From: JAGVSV01 sp050952845
GTDB taxonomy: Bacteria > Bacillota > Clostridia > Christensenellales > Aristaeellaceae
Length of the DNA: 64,000 nucleotides
Assembly (NCBI GenBank): GCA_050952845.1
Contig: JBMNLP010000001.1
Location: 372,001 to 436,000, forward strand
Direction: 5' to 3'
The stretch's first letter is position 1. Each line of letters opens with the position of its first letter. The notes beneath the pieces were generated by a model. It did no database searches and was not told the origin of the DNA. It was given only the letters and a program-made list of their open reading frames with translations. The position numbers were made by a program, and so were the translations under genes. Positions 50,008 to 59,141 of this stretch are shown piece by piece.

Positions 50008-51585
50008 ATGACTGTTCAGCATCAATGTAAGAAACGTCTTATTGCACTTCTAATCATAACCGTTTTCATGTTATCACTGGGAATTACAAGTATGATTGCC
50101 TTTGCAGAAAATGTAGAGGGCAGGGGAGGTGAAAAACTCAGTTTCAGTTATCTAAGGCCAGTTTGGGGACCGGCAACTTTTGTTAAAGGCGGTGCGTATG
50201 AAAAAGCATTGTTTGACTATGCGAACATTGAGGTGGATGTGCAAATAATCCCAGTAATGGAATATGATGCAAAAGTCAAAACCATTGCTGCTGGGGGACA
50301 ATTTCCAGATGTCATGTGGGCTGCTGGTCCAGCAGATCCCTTCTGGCGCGATCTGGAAGATCAAGGCGCATTCAAAAGTATTGATGACCTGTTGGCATCT
50401 CATCCCACCGTGAAAAGCACTGTAAGTGAGACTGTTTGGAACCAAATGAGAAATCCTGCTGATGGGATGATCTATTTTCTTCCCAGAACGATTGCTTCAG
50501 ACGTACCTTTCTTTACATTCTATCGCAAAGACCTCTTTGATGCGCAAAACATTGAGGAGCCAAAGACGATTGAGGAGCTTGAGGCTGCTTTGGTGATTAT
50601 TAAGAACGAGTATCCTGATATCGTTCCGATTACTGTTGGCATGGGTGGCCTTGAATGGATGTACAAGGATATTGCTACGTCATTTGACACTACTGTTGGT
50701 GGATGGGTGCCTTCTGATACTGATATCAACACCATTGTTCCCTCCAACATCACAGAAAACTACCAGGACTTTATTTTCTGGCTTCAGAACCTTCGTCGTC
50801 AAGGACTTCTGGATGCGGAAGCTGGCATTAATCCTGATGTAAACTTTGGGAAGAACAAATTTAAAGCAGGACAAGCAGCGGCATATCCGGGTGGGTATCC
50901 TGATTTCATAGAAGTAAGTGTCGCTCTGGCGCAAATAGATCCCTCAGCGGAAGTCGCCATACTACCTGCTTTGGTCGGCCCCGATGGTGTCCAAGGTGGT
51001 ACACGAACCAGTTATCCTGTTGATCGTGGGATGTATTTCAGCACAGCTTCTGATGTGATTGAAGAGTTTTTTGATTTCTTGGAATGGTGGTTGACGGATG
51101 GTTCGACTTTCCGCCTTTATGGAGTAGAGGGAGAGCAGTATACTATCGAAGATGGTGAGTATATCAGGCTTCCCGAGACGGAAGTCAAGGATGACTTCAA
51201 ATCAACACAGATTGAGCCGCTGACCTTTATCGGGTTACCGGAAGAGCAACTTGATTGGGAAGGCTACTGGCGCCCTGTTTTCGAAACAAGTGGCATCGGC
51301 GAAAAGTTCGATTATTGGCACGCGCGTTTCATGGAATATTGCCAAGTTCGTTTCCCTGATTATTTGAGTCCGACTGTCCGATCCGAGACTTCAATCGAAA
51401 TCGGCGGTCAGATATATGAAGCCACAATCGGCTCAGTATACGGCTCAGTATTTCTGGATATTTCAGGCACCCGTGAGCAATACCAAACGCAGGTGGATGA
51501 ATGGCTTAACCGAGGCGGAAAGACTATCATTGAAGAGATTAATGCTGTACAGACTGATAAGAGTAAGCCTACTTACGGCGAATAA
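50008..51585 (+). CDS. ABC extracellular solute-binding protein
   Basis: The ATG at 50008 (AAAGGAG eight bases before) is preferred to one six codons upstream. The 525-residue protein has a signal peptide (KRLIALLIITVFMLSLGI) with no lipobox cysteine, and the LipO-like fold: LRPVWGPATFVKGGAYEKAL, then AAGGQFPDVMWAAGP, and the C-terminal lobe with EEFFDFLEWWLTDGST. It is the receptor of the island's importer. It ends in a strong GC hairpin (51611-51635) just after the stop. Low GC, unlike the GC-rich homologue at 25205. Confidence 0.9.
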   Translation: MTVQHQCKKRLIALLIITVFMLSLGITSMIAFAENVEGRGGEKLSFSYLRPVWGPATFVKGGAYEKALFDYANIEVDVQIIPVMEYDAKVKTIAAGGQFPDVMWAAGPADPFWRDLEDQGAFKSIDDLLASHPTVKSTVSETVWNQMRNPADGMIYFLPRTIASDVPFFTFYRKDLFDAQNIEEPKTIEELEAALVIIKNEYPDIVPITVGMGGLEWMYKDIATSFDTTVGGWVPSDTDINTIVPSNITENYQDFIFWLQNLRRQGLLDAEAGINPDVNFGKNKFKAGQAAAYPGGYPDFIEVSVALAQIDPSAEVAILPALVGPDGVQGGTRTSYPVDRGMYFSTASDVIEEFFDFLEWWLTDGSTFRLYGVEGEQYTIEDGEYIRLPETEVKDDFKSTQIEPLTFIGLPEEQLDWEGYWRPVFETSGIGEKFDYWHARFMEYCQVRFPDYLSPTVRSETSIEIGGQIYEATIGSVYGSVFLDISGTREQYQTQVDEWLNRGGKTIIEEINAVQTDKSKPTYGE

Positions 51586-51610
51586 GTAACATTTTAACCT
51601 GATAAGCGGT

Positions 51611-51635
51611 ACCGGAGGGGAATCTCCCCTCCGGT
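51611..51635 (+). terminator. 11-bp perfect hairpin after the binding-protein gene
   Basis: ACCGGAGGGGA and TCCCCTCCGGT pair perfectly around a three-base loop 25 bases after the stop. The T-run (TTTTTTT) follows ten bases later, so the hairpin may terminate only partly and otherwise protect the abundant binding-protein mRNA. Confidence 0.7.
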
Positions 51636-51837
51636 TGTCGATGGTTTTTTTAGCTTTATTGCATCGTAGATAATGTAAGCATTGATTTGCTGTCGTTAGA
51701 TTATTGATTGTAAGGAAAACCAGCGAGAGGCGTGAAACCTTCAATTTATCCGGAAATGAAAGAAGTGTATCAACCGCAAAATGACCAAGTCCATGGTCGA
51801 TTAGATTCCAAACTTATTTTTGAAGGGATAGAAAGAA

Positions 51838-53139
51838 ATGCGGAAATACATATTAATACTGACAATTCTATTTGCTTCTGCAACATGTTGTGATTTTCTA
51901 CAATCTGCTAAAGCTCAAGAGATATGTGAGGAGAATATGAACATGATTGCTAGTTCAATTTCTGATCAATCACCCCTATCATCAATTTCTGACCTTAAAA
52001 GCCCAGTGAATGTGCTGGATTTTGGTGCCGATCCTACTGGAAAAAGAGACAGCACAGATGCGATTCAGAATGCATGCAGGAAAAACAGGCATGTGTATTT
52101 TCCTGCAGGGATATATTTAGTGACTTCTTTGTCCTTTGGAGGTAGTATTACACTGCAAGGTTCAGGAAATAACACCACCGTAATTAAAACAACAGAATTA
52201 ACTGGCAACGTTTTTACCTTCAGAGGTGATGGATGGCATGTGGCTGATATGAAGTTTGACGCTGTCCACAACAGAACTGATGGTGCGTACATATTCAGTA
52301 CTTCAAATTATGCAAGTATCCGCAATGTATCTTTCGATCGTCACTATATTGGTATCGACCTTGATGGGAGTTGGACTGTGGATATTGAGAACGTAATTGC
52401 ATTCGATGGCACACCAGAAAGCGAGGCAATAGGGGGTGCTATGATCCGGTTGGGTAACAACGCATATACTGGTCCTATACATATACGTGGCTTGAGCGCA
52501 AAGACCAGTGATGCCACCCGCCAACCAAGCAGTTGTATTACCATGGGGTGGGTAGATGTTGTGTCAATCAGCGATGCATTGATCATATGGCATAAGAAGA
52601 ATATCATTATTTCACCAGATCGTAATCAGTTTGCTGCTTTGATTGAAGTCACAAATTCGTGTTTTGATACAGCGAAGAATGGGATATATGTGAAGCCGAC
52701 AAATGGAGCGAGAGTTCTTCGTTGTGGTTTTGCCAATACATGGTTTGGTGCTCATCAAGAGGGTGAGGGCATGGTTATTGACGGTACTGAGGGATCTGTA
52801 ACTGGTCTTCAGTTTACCAACTGTATGTTTATGTTTAATAGGGGAAATGGTGTATCGATTTTTGGTGAAAATGTCAATGGCATATATTTTTCGAATTGTT
52901 TCAGCAGTGCCAATGTGGGTAATGGGCTGGATGTACGTCAGCAAGCAAAGAACATAAAGTGGCTTGGAGGGGTTATTGGAGCTTCGCATGAGGGGAACGG
53001 AAATACCAAGTATGGCTATTTTGTTGAACCTGGATGCACTGGTTCCATTATGTGTACTGACTTAACAGGGAATGGCATGGGTGTTACTAACGACGTGATG
53101 GATAGTTTTACTACATTGGGAAATACCACAGGGCGATGA
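51838..53139 (+). CDS. secreted right-handed beta-helix protein (pectate-lyase superfamily)
   Basis: The 433-residue protein has a signal peptide (RKYILILTILFASATCC; a lipidated cysteine at 17 or 18 is possible), then NVLDFGADPTGKRDSTDAIQNA, the classic opening of pectate-lyase-superfamily beta-helix enzymes (N-terminal capping and first coil, about 60-80). Repeating short strands continue (GGSITLQGSGNNTTVIKTT; NGVSIFGENVNGIYFSNC). Catalytic residues cannot be assigned by eye. GH28-like, lyase and tail-spike proteins share this opening. It sits between the importer and a second propeller glycosidase, so probably cleaves the polymer outside the cell, releasing oligosaccharides. Confidence 0.82.
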   Translation: MRKYILILTILFASATCCDFLQSAKAQEICEENMNMIASSISDQSPLSSISDLKSPVNVLDFGADPTGKRDSTDAIQNACRKNRHVYFPAGIYLVTSLSFGGSITLQGSGNNTTVIKTTELTGNVFTFRGDGWHVADMKFDAVHNRTDGAYIFSTSNYASIRNVSFDRHYIGIDLDGSWTVDIENVIAFDGTPESEAIGGAMIRLGNNAYTGPIHIRGLSAKTSDATRQPSSCITMGWVDVVSISDALIIWHKKNIIISPDRNQFAALIEVTNSCFDTAKNGIYVKPTNGARVLRCGFANTWFGAHQEGEGMVIDGTEGSVTGLQFTNCMFMFNRGNGVSIFGENVNGIYFSNCFSSANVGNGLDVRQQAKNIKWLGGVIGASHEGNGNTKYGYFVEPGCTGSIMCTDLTGNGMGVTNDVMDSFTTLGNTTGR

Positions 53140-53174
53140 CTACTTTTGGTATTGTAATATACGGAGGATAATTT

Positions 53175-54695
53175 ATGCTGTATAGACCTGAGAAAGAACG
53201 CTTATGGGATACATGGATTGTTCCGCATGACGGCCAATTTTACCTATATTACATCCGAGTTAGCGAAGGTGGGACCCGATGGGATGGCGTTAGCTTGGCT
53301 GTTTCAGACGATTTATTGCATTGGATTGAAAAAGGAACAGTTCTTGAAAAGCATCCGGATGCAATCTGGTTAGGCACCGGTATGATACAAAACATGGGTA
53401 CACACTTCATCATGAATTTTTCTGAAGAAAGACCGGAAAATCATCAAGTAATATGCTTTGCGGAAAGCAATGACTTAATCCATTGGAACAGATTAGAGAA
53501 TGAACTCCATCCTGATCCCCAGTATTACATCACCAATCGATCTAACACTTGCGATTTTTTATATCGCTGGGACTCAATCGGTATTCTGGACGCCTTGACA
53601 GCAGGAAAGCCACCATATTATGGTTTTATAACCGCAAGTGTTCATCATTCATTACCTGGAAAAACTGGAGCTATTGGCTTAGCAACTTCTAAAGATGGTA
53701 AACATTGGAAATGTATGCCGCATGCAAATGCGCAAATGGAATATGGCGCATATGAGGTTCCTGAGCATGTTCAATTTAATGACCGACATTACATCATTTT
53801 TTCCTCATCAGAATATCTTTCGGGACGCTATTCAAGCCGAGCGCGCTTCCTTGAAGGAGGGTGTTATTATGTAGTCTCGAAAGATGCTTTATCTGGATAT
53901 GTGTCTCCTCCATGCGACCCAATGTTAATCGGTACTCGGGATTATGAGAGCCCTTGCATGAAGACAGTTGCTCGTATAATTCGACACGAAAACGACGTGA
54001 TAGTTTATTATCATTGGGGAGATTTGTCCGGAAATGGGTGGATAGGGATACCTCTTGTTCTCAAGGAAATCCGCCCCTGGGAGCTAAAACTCTTCTATTG
54101 GTCTGGTGCGGAGCGTCTAAAAGGCGACATCATTGAGATTGAATTGGATGATTGTGAACCCATCAGGAAAGTTCCTGAGGATATTTCGTCACGAGTGATT
54201 ACAGATATTGCCCAAAATAGTATACATTTTCAAAATGCAGGAAGCGCTGATGGATTCCTTTGCAGAACCCCTGCATCCGTACCCAAAAGCGATGAAGATG
54301 CTTATAAAGATGCTTATAAAGATGGAAGAGTGTTTGAATGTACATTACGCATTGATTCCGGGATAGGAGCAGGCGTTGTGTTTGAAAGTGAGAACAAACA
54401 TTATCTAGTCTATTTCAGTTTTAAAGAGGCAGCCTTAAAATTTGGGTATGTGAGAAGCGGCTGGATGGCAAACCTATCATTGATTTCATTTATTGAATCA
54501 AAACAGACGCTTGGATATGGCATACCACATCGGGTTCGCATAATTTATCGAAAGTTTTTTGTAGAAGTTTATATTGATGACGTGTATGCTGATGGATTCA
54601 GGTATGATTCGGAAATAAACTCGAATAAAATAGGTTTTTACTTTGATCAGTCAAGTGGACTTATATCAGAAATGAACTGCTGGCAGATGAAATAG
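53175..54695 (+). CDS. five-bladed propeller glycoside hydrolase-like protein, second copy
   Basis: The 506-residue protein is a relative of the one at 46404: RLWDTWIVPHDGQFYLYYIR matches the opening, SLAVSDDLLHWIEKGTVLE the first blade, and a C-terminal beta-sandwich follows (GIGAGVVFESENKHYLVYFS, and HRVRIIYRKFFVEVYIDD). Putative acids: Asp in LWDTW, Asp in NTCDFLYRWDS and Glu in GAYEVPEHV. No signal peptide, so cytoplasmic. It has a tandem DEDAYKDAYKDG repeat near residue 380. It starts 35 bases after the beta-helix gene and is the last gene of the island. It may act on a second linkage of the same glycan. Confidence 0.8.
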   Translation: MLYRPEKERLWDTWIVPHDGQFYLYYIRVSEGGTRWDGVSLAVSDDLLHWIEKGTVLEKHPDAIWLGTGMIQNMGTHFIMNFSEERPENHQVICFAESNDLIHWNRLENELHPDPQYYITNRSNTCDFLYRWDSIGILDALTAGKPPYYGFITASVHHSLPGKTGAIGLATSKDGKHWKCMPHANAQMEYGAYEVPEHVQFNDRHYIIFSSSEYLSGRYSSRARFLEGGCYYVVSKDALSGYVSPPCDPMLIGTRDYESPCMKTVARIIRHENDVIVYYHWGDLSGNGWIGIPLVLKEIRPWELKLFYWSGAERLKGDIIEIELDDCEPIRKVPEDISSRVITDIAQNSIHFQNAGSADGFLCRTPASVPKSDEDAYKDAYKDGRVFECTLRIDSGIGAGVVFESENKHYLVYFSFKEAALKFGYVRSGWMANLSLISFIESKQTLGYGIPHRVRIIYRKFFVEVYIDDVYADGFRYDSEINSNKIGFYFDQSSGLISEMNCWQMK

Positions 54696-54710
54696 GCATC
54701 GTGGTTTTTC

Positions 54711-54800
54711 TTGCGCTTATTGTATCAAAAATACAGGTTTTTGATGCATGAATATCTTTCGTTGTATGTTGGCACGTCCTGATTCAGTTGACATATAATG
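54711..54800 (-). repeat. degenerate end of an IS5/IS1182-like element
   Basis: TTGCGCTTATTGTATCA matches TTGCACTTATTGTACCA at 19921-19937 and the match continues weakly. About 60 bases on, GATTCAGTTGACAT resembles the inverted end AATCAGTGGACAC. Order and orientation agree with the intact element, which suggests a relic, but decay is heavy. Confidence 0.5.
54769..54799 (+). promoter_or_regulatory. possible promoter of the YjbQ-GH32 pair
   Basis: TTGGCA (54769-54774) and TATAAT (54794-54799) stand 19 bases apart, 31 bases before the YjbQ start. A TTGACA inside the spacer is an alternative -35 for a weaker -10. Confidence 0.45.
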
Positions 54801-54830
54801 TACACATCAACATATCATTGAGGAGGCGCC

Positions 54831-55247
54831 ATGAAGCATTATCGAAAAGAACTCACCTTTCATCTGCCTACCCGCCGGGGCATTATCAACATCACCCGGG
54901 AGGTGCAGCAGGCTGTGAATGAATCCGGCATTCGGGAGGGGCTGGTGCTGGTGAACGCCATGCACATCACCGCCAGTGTGTTCATCAACGACCATGAGTC
55001 GGGCCTGCATCAGGATTTTGAGGTATGGCTGGAGAAGCTGGCGCCGGAAAAGCCTCATAATCAGTACCGGCACAACGGGTATGAGGACAACGCTGATGCG
55101 CACCTGAAGCGCAGCATCATGGGTAGGGAATGCGTGGTGGCGGTGACGGAGGGCAAGTTAGACTTCGGCACGTGGGAGCAGCTGTTCTATTACGAGTTTG
55201 ATGGCAAAAGGGACAAGCGGGTGCTGATTAAGGTGATCGGGGAGTGA
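54831..55247 (+). CDS. yjbQ: YjbQ family (UPF0047) protein
   Basis: The 138-residue protein carries the family pattern: LTFHLPTRRGIINITREVQQ, then VNAMHITASVFINDHESGLHQDF, then YRHNGYEDNADAHLKRSIMG and TWEQLFYYEFDG. The clustered His/Asp/Asn residues probably bind a ligand or metal. Members have been linked to thiamin phosphate synthase-like activity, but the biological role is unsettled. GAGGAGG is six bases before the ATG. It ends one base before the GH32 start, and the two are surely co-transcribed, although no functional link is obvious. Confidence 0.9.
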   Translation: MKHYRKELTFHLPTRRGIINITREVQQAVNESGIREGLVLVNAMHITASVFINDHESGLHQDFEVWLEKLAPEKPHNQYRHNGYEDNADAHLKRSIMGRECVVAVTEGKLDFGTWEQLFYYEFDGKRDKRVLIKVIGE

Positions 55248-55248
55248 G

Positions 55249-56709
55249 ATGAAAATGACAGAAAAGCAAGCCTATACGCTGGCGCGGGCTCATGCGCACA
55301 GCGTCGGCGCGTATGTGCAGGGCGGAGATAAGGCTGCATTTCACCTGTGCGCTCCGATGGGGTGGATCAACGATCCCAATGGGTTTTCAGCGTATCAGGG
55401 CAAGGTGCATCTGTTCTTCCAGCATTACCCCTATGCCAGCCAATGGGGCCCCATGCACTGGGGACACGCGGTAACGGAGGATTTTGTGCGCTGGCGCCTG
55501 CTGCCGGTGGCGCTGGCGCCGGACAAGCCCTATGAGAGCGGCTGTTTTTCCGGCAGCGCTTTGCAGGCGGGGGATCGCCATGTGCTGGTGTACACCAGCT
55601 ACCTGGAAACTGCGGACCGCGGCGGGCTGCAGGCGCAGAGCATCGCCCTGGGCGACGGCATCGCCTACACGAAACACCCCGGCAACCCGGTGGTGAGCGC
55701 AGGGCACTTGCCGCCCGGCGCAAGCACCAGCGATTTCCGGGACCCCAAGGCCTGGCAGGAGAAGGACGGCACGTACAGGATGGCAGTAGCCAATAGAGCG
55801 GAGGACGGCAGCGGGCAGATCCTGCTGTATGAATCCGCCGATTTGGCAAGCTGGCGCTATGCCGGGGTGATTGACCAAAGCCGGAACCAGCTGGGCAGGA
55901 TGTGGGAGTGTCCGGATTTCTTCCCACTGGATGGACATCAGCTGTTGCTGATCAGCCCGCAGGAGATGTGGCAGGACCCCGCCGGAGAGTTCCACGGCGG
56001 CAGCGGCACAGCCTGCCTGGCGGGCGACTGGGACCGGGAGCGCCGCGTCTTTACGCGCCGAAGCGTGAGCACCATCGACTACGGCTGGGATTTTTACGCG
56101 CCGCAGACCTGCCTGTTGCCGGACGGGCGGCGCATGATGGTGGCTTGGATGCAAAGCTGGGATAATAACCTCACGCCTGCCGGCCAGGCCTGGTCCGGCA
56201 TGATGACCTATCCCCGGGAGCTGCGCTTTGCCGGCGGGCGCCTGCGCCAGCTGCCGGCCCGGGAAATCGCCCGGTATTACACCAACTGCCAGGCGGCGTC
56301 CGGCGTGATGCAGCCCGATGGGCAGCATATGGCTTCGGGCCGTCAGCTGGATATCAGCCTGACTGTCCATCGGGCGGCGGAGGCTGTGTTCAGCCTGGAC
56401 GTCGCCGCCAGCAAAACATACTGTACCCGCGTCACCTACAATGCGCCGGAAGGCAAGCTTGTGCTGGATAGAAGCCGGGCCGACATGCCCGGCGACCGAT
56501 ATCCCCTGATCACCATGCCTCTATATCATAAGCCGGATGAGGTGCGGCTGCGCGTCCTGCTGGACCGATGGTCGCTGGAGCTGTTCCTCAACGACGGAGA
56601 GCAGGCCCTGACATCCCTGGTGTACACGCCGCAGGAGGCGCAGGCTGTGCGCCTCAGCGCGCCCGCGCCCCTGAGGTATTTCTTTGAAAGCCGGGAGATC
56701 AGGGTATGA
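55249..56709 (+). CDS. GH32 sucrose-6-phosphate hydrolase / beta-fructosidase
   Basis: The 486-residue enzyme has all three GH32 signatures: WINDPNG near residue 42 (nucleophile Asp), FRDP near 164 (transition-state Asp) and ECPDFF near 222 (acid/base Glu), followed by a C-terminal beta-sandwich. It hydrolyses terminal beta-fructosides of sucrose, sucrose 6-phosphate or fructo-oligosaccharides. No signal peptide, so cytoplasmic. A GGGGAG site overlaps the YjbQ stop. No PTS or sucrose transporter is adjacent, so an ABC-imported substrate is likely. It is convergent with a PHP-domain gene, ten bases apart. Confidence 0.93.
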   Translation: MKMTEKQAYTLARAHAHSVGAYVQGGDKAAFHLCAPMGWINDPNGFSAYQGKVHLFFQHYPYASQWGPMHWGHAVTEDFVRWRLLPVALAPDKPYESGCFSGSALQAGDRHVLVYTSYLETADRGGLQAQSIALGDGIAYTKHPGNPVVSAGHLPPGASTSDFRDPKAWQEKDGTYRMAVANRAEDGSGQILLYESADLASWRYAGVIDQSRNQLGRMWECPDFFPLDGHQLLLISPQEMWQDPAGEFHGGSGTACLAGDWDRERRVFTRRSVSTIDYGWDFYAPQTCLLPDGRRMMVAWMQSWDNNLTPAGQAWSGMMTYPRELRFAGGRLRQLPAREIARYYTNCQAASGVMQPDGQHMASGRQLDISLTVHRAAEAVFSLDVAASKTYCTRVTYNAPEGKLVLDRSRADMPGDRYPLITMPLYHKPDEVRLRVLLDRWSLELFLNDGEQALTSLVYTPQEAQAVRLSAPAPLRYFFESREIRV

Positions 56710-56719
56710 CGGAGCGAAT

Positions 56720-57607
56720 TTACGTCAATGATGCGATGGGAAAGGGGTTCAGCCAGGCTTTCCTGCCCTGGCTGTCCGTCAGCACGACGCGCACAAAGCG
56801 TTCGCCGCTGGCCAGGCGGTAGCTGCCCCGGGTGATGCCGCTGCCGTTTACGGCGCGGCCTTCGTTCCAGGCCAGGTTGGAGTGGAAGGTGATGTGGTCA
56901 ACCGGCGAGCAGGATACGCGCACCTGCCCTTCTGTTAGGCTGACTTCATGGAAACGGGGGCCGCGGGAGGCGTAAAAGCGCCCGCTTTTCAGCGCCGTGA
57001 GGATGGCGTCGGTCGACAGGTTGTCCGCCTGGGCGTAAATGAAGCTGTCGGCAAACTCGCCGGCGTAGTAGTGGGCATCGTCGGCGGCGATGGTGGGCAG
57101 CAGCAGGCCGTCCCGGGCCAGCAGGTCTAAAATGTGGGTGCTGTCCGCCCGGTCCGGGTTGGTGGGTGGGCAGGAAACGGCGTTGTAGATTTCCGCGCCA
57201 TGCAGGCCGCGGAGAGCTTTGATGGTTTCCACCCGGTTCAGGGACCAGTGGGGGTGCGCCAGGAAGCAGGCGGCGCCATGATTTATGAAATGTTCCAGGC
57301 GCCGGGCTATGGGGGCTTGGTCATCCGGGCTGCGCAGCATGGCGGCATCCGTGCCGATGGCCACGATGTGGATGACCTCCTCTTCCTCTTTGGCTTGGTT
57401 GATTTCGATGCCGGGCAGCACCAGCATGGGGCCTGTGTACCCATCCGCCAGGGTGATGCGCCTGTGGTCGGTGATGGCGATAAAGTCGTATCCGGCGGCT
57501 TCATACGCCTGGACGGCTTCCAGCGGCGGGAGCAAGCCGTCGGATTGGTCGGTGTGCAGGTGCAGGCAGCCTTTGTATTCTGTCTTAGGGGCTTTAAAAA
57601 TCAGCAT
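56720..57607 (-). CDS. PHP-domain phosphoesterase
   Basis: From ATG 57607 the 295-residue protein starts with the PHP metal motif HLHTDQSDG (residues ~14-22), then YDFIAITDHRR, VLPGIEIN (Glu ligand), ACFLAHPHWS and TIAADDAHYY, so the expected His/Asp metal ligands are kept. The C-terminal ~70 residues form a small beta domain. PHP proteins act on phosphorylated nucleosides or histidinol phosphate; the short form with a C-terminal beta domain is uncharacterised. Cytoplasmic. It is monocistronic and convergent with the GH32 gene. Confidence 0.9.
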   Translation of the reverse strand: MLIFKAPKTEYKGCLHLHTDQSDGLLPPLEAVQAYEAAGYDFIAITDHRRITLADGYTGPMLVLPGIEINQAKEEEEVIHIVAIGTDAAMLRSPDDQAPIARRLEHFINHGAACFLAHPHWSLNRVETIKALRGLHGAEIYNAVSCPPTNPDRADSTHILDLLARDGLLLPTIAADDAHYYAGEFADSFIYAQADNLSTDAILTALKSGRFYASRGPRFHEVSLTEGQVRVSCSPVDHITFHSNLAWNEGRAVNGSGITRGSYRLASGERFVRVVLTDSQGRKAWLNPFPIASLT

Positions 57608-57749
57608 AGCGTACCTCGTCCGTGTGATAGGACCCATCATAGCATATATCAATCGGATTTTCGAGGGTGAAAAACACCCCCGGTTTGGAGTATACTGATG
57701 CAGGCGCTTTTTATACCCCACCATCCCAACCGGAATCGAGGAGAGATAT

Positions 57750-58973
57750 ATGGCGAACAAACGCTGCGAAATCATCTGCGTGGGCACGGAGCTGCTGCTG
57801 GGGGACATCCTCAACACCAACGCCCAGTATATTGCACAGGGGCTGTCCCAATTGGGGCTGGATTTATACATGCAAACCGTCGTGGGCGACAACCCGGACC
57901 GCATGGCCAAGGCTGTCCGGGATGCCATGGACCGCGCCAACATCCTGCTGGTTTCAGGCGGCCTGGGCCCCACGCCGGACGACCTGACCAAGGAAGTGGT
58001 GGCCAAATGCTTCGGGCGCCGGCTGATCATGAACCAGGAGGCGCTGGACGAAATCCAGGCTTTTTATACGATGACCCAACGGCCGATGCCCCTGAACAAC
58101 CAAAAGCAGGCGCTGGTGCCGGAGGGCGGCTTCATATTGAAAAACCCCAACGGCACGGCGCCCGGTGTGGCGCTGTTTTCGGATGAGGGGCATGCCGCCT
58201 TTCTGATGCCGGGGCCGCCCCGGGAGCTGCGCCCCATGTTTGACAACGAGGTGGCGCCCCGCCTGCGGCAGTATTCCACCGGCAGGCTGTACTCGCAGGT
58301 GGTGCGGGTGGTGTCGCTGGGGGAATCGCGCATGGCGGAGATGCTCAACGACCTGCTGGATAGCGTCAACCCCACGCTGGCGCCTTATGCCCGGGACGGC
58401 GAAGCCATGGTGCGGGTGACAGCCAAGGCGAAGGATGCCGAGGAAGCCATGCAATTGACCGGCCCGCTGGTCCGCGAGGTGAAAAAGCGCCTGGGGCGGC
58501 ATGCCTACGGTGTGGACGTGCCCAATTTGGAAACGGTGATCGCAGGCTACCTTGCGGAGGCGGGGCTGCGCGTGTCGTTTGTCGAGGCGGGCAGCGGCGG
58601 CCTGGCTGCCCGGCGCATGCAGGGCACGGACGCCGCTGATCAGGTGTGCCTGCCCAGCCTGTCTGCGCCGGACGCCGGCGCCCTGGTCCGATGCCTGGGC
58701 TGCGAAGACGATCTGCCGGACACGCCGGAGGACGCCTGCGCCTGCCTGGCGGAGCTGGGGCAAAAACGCCTGGGCGCCGACATCGTGCTGGTCATCCGCA
58801 TGCGGAACCGTCAGGTAGCCTGCGCCGTGAAAACGCCCCATGGCACCCGTCGCCATGCCCGGCAGCTGCCCGCCCGGGGCCTGGACTACTGCCAGACCGC
58901 CGCGGTGCAGGCCGGGTTTGATTTGCTGCGGTTGGCATTGATGGATGAATACCGGGTGGGGATGGGGGATTAG
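57750..58973 (+). CDS. cinA: CinA-like protein with intact MPT-binding and degenerate amidohydrolase domain
   Basis: The 407-residue protein has the CinA N-terminal domain (CEIICVGTELLLGDILNTNA; residues ~4-23) with SGGLGPTPDDLTKE, typical of the COG1058 nucleotide pyrophosphatase-like domain (residues 1-170), then a linker and a C-terminal NMN-amidohydrolase-like domain from about 255. There the catalytic block that reads A-E-S-C-T-G-G in active PncC domains reads VEAGSGG, and the normal SNEAK/GAV and TGIAGP blocks are missing. The N-terminal half may be the only active part. GAGGAG before the ATG. It is alone, with a short repeat at its stop codon. Confidence 0.88.
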   Translation: MANKRCEIICVGTELLLGDILNTNAQYIAQGLSQLGLDLYMQTVVGDNPDRMAKAVRDAMDRANILLVSGGLGPTPDDLTKEVVAKCFGRRLIMNQEALDEIQAFYTMTQRPMPLNNQKQALVPEGGFILKNPNGTAPGVALFSDEGHAAFLMPGPPRELRPMFDNEVAPRLRQYSTGRLYSQVVRVVSLGESRMAEMLNDLLDSVNPTLAPYARDGEAMVRVTAKAKDAEEAMQLTGPLVREVKKRLGRHAYGVDVPNLETVIAGYLAEAGLRVSFVEAGSGGLAARRMQGTDAADQVCLPSLSAPDAGALVRCLGCEDDLPDTPEDACACLAELGQKRLGADIVLVIRMRNRQVACAVKTPHGTRRHARQLPARGLDYCQTAAVQAGFDLLRLALMDEYRVGMGD

Positions 58974-59004
58974 AGCAAATTTACTTATCATGGCGCTCAT
59001 GATA
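58971..59004 (+). repeat. short dispersed inverted repeat at the cinA 3' end
   Basis: The cinA stop codon opens TAGAGCAAATTTACTTATC, matching the repeat at 8739 in reverse. A TATCATG/CATGATA stem (58986-58992 / 58998-59004) lies inside it and may end the cinA transcript. Confidence 0.65.
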
Positions 59005-59141
59005 GCATGGCTCGGTTAAAAGCTAACGGAAATTGGTTGGGTTGCATGGTTTTTATCTCACGCTTGATGAATAAACGGCGATATAGTAGCCTACATCATA
59101 CCATGGATTGAACGGCACAATCATCTATTGGAGGAGATTCG

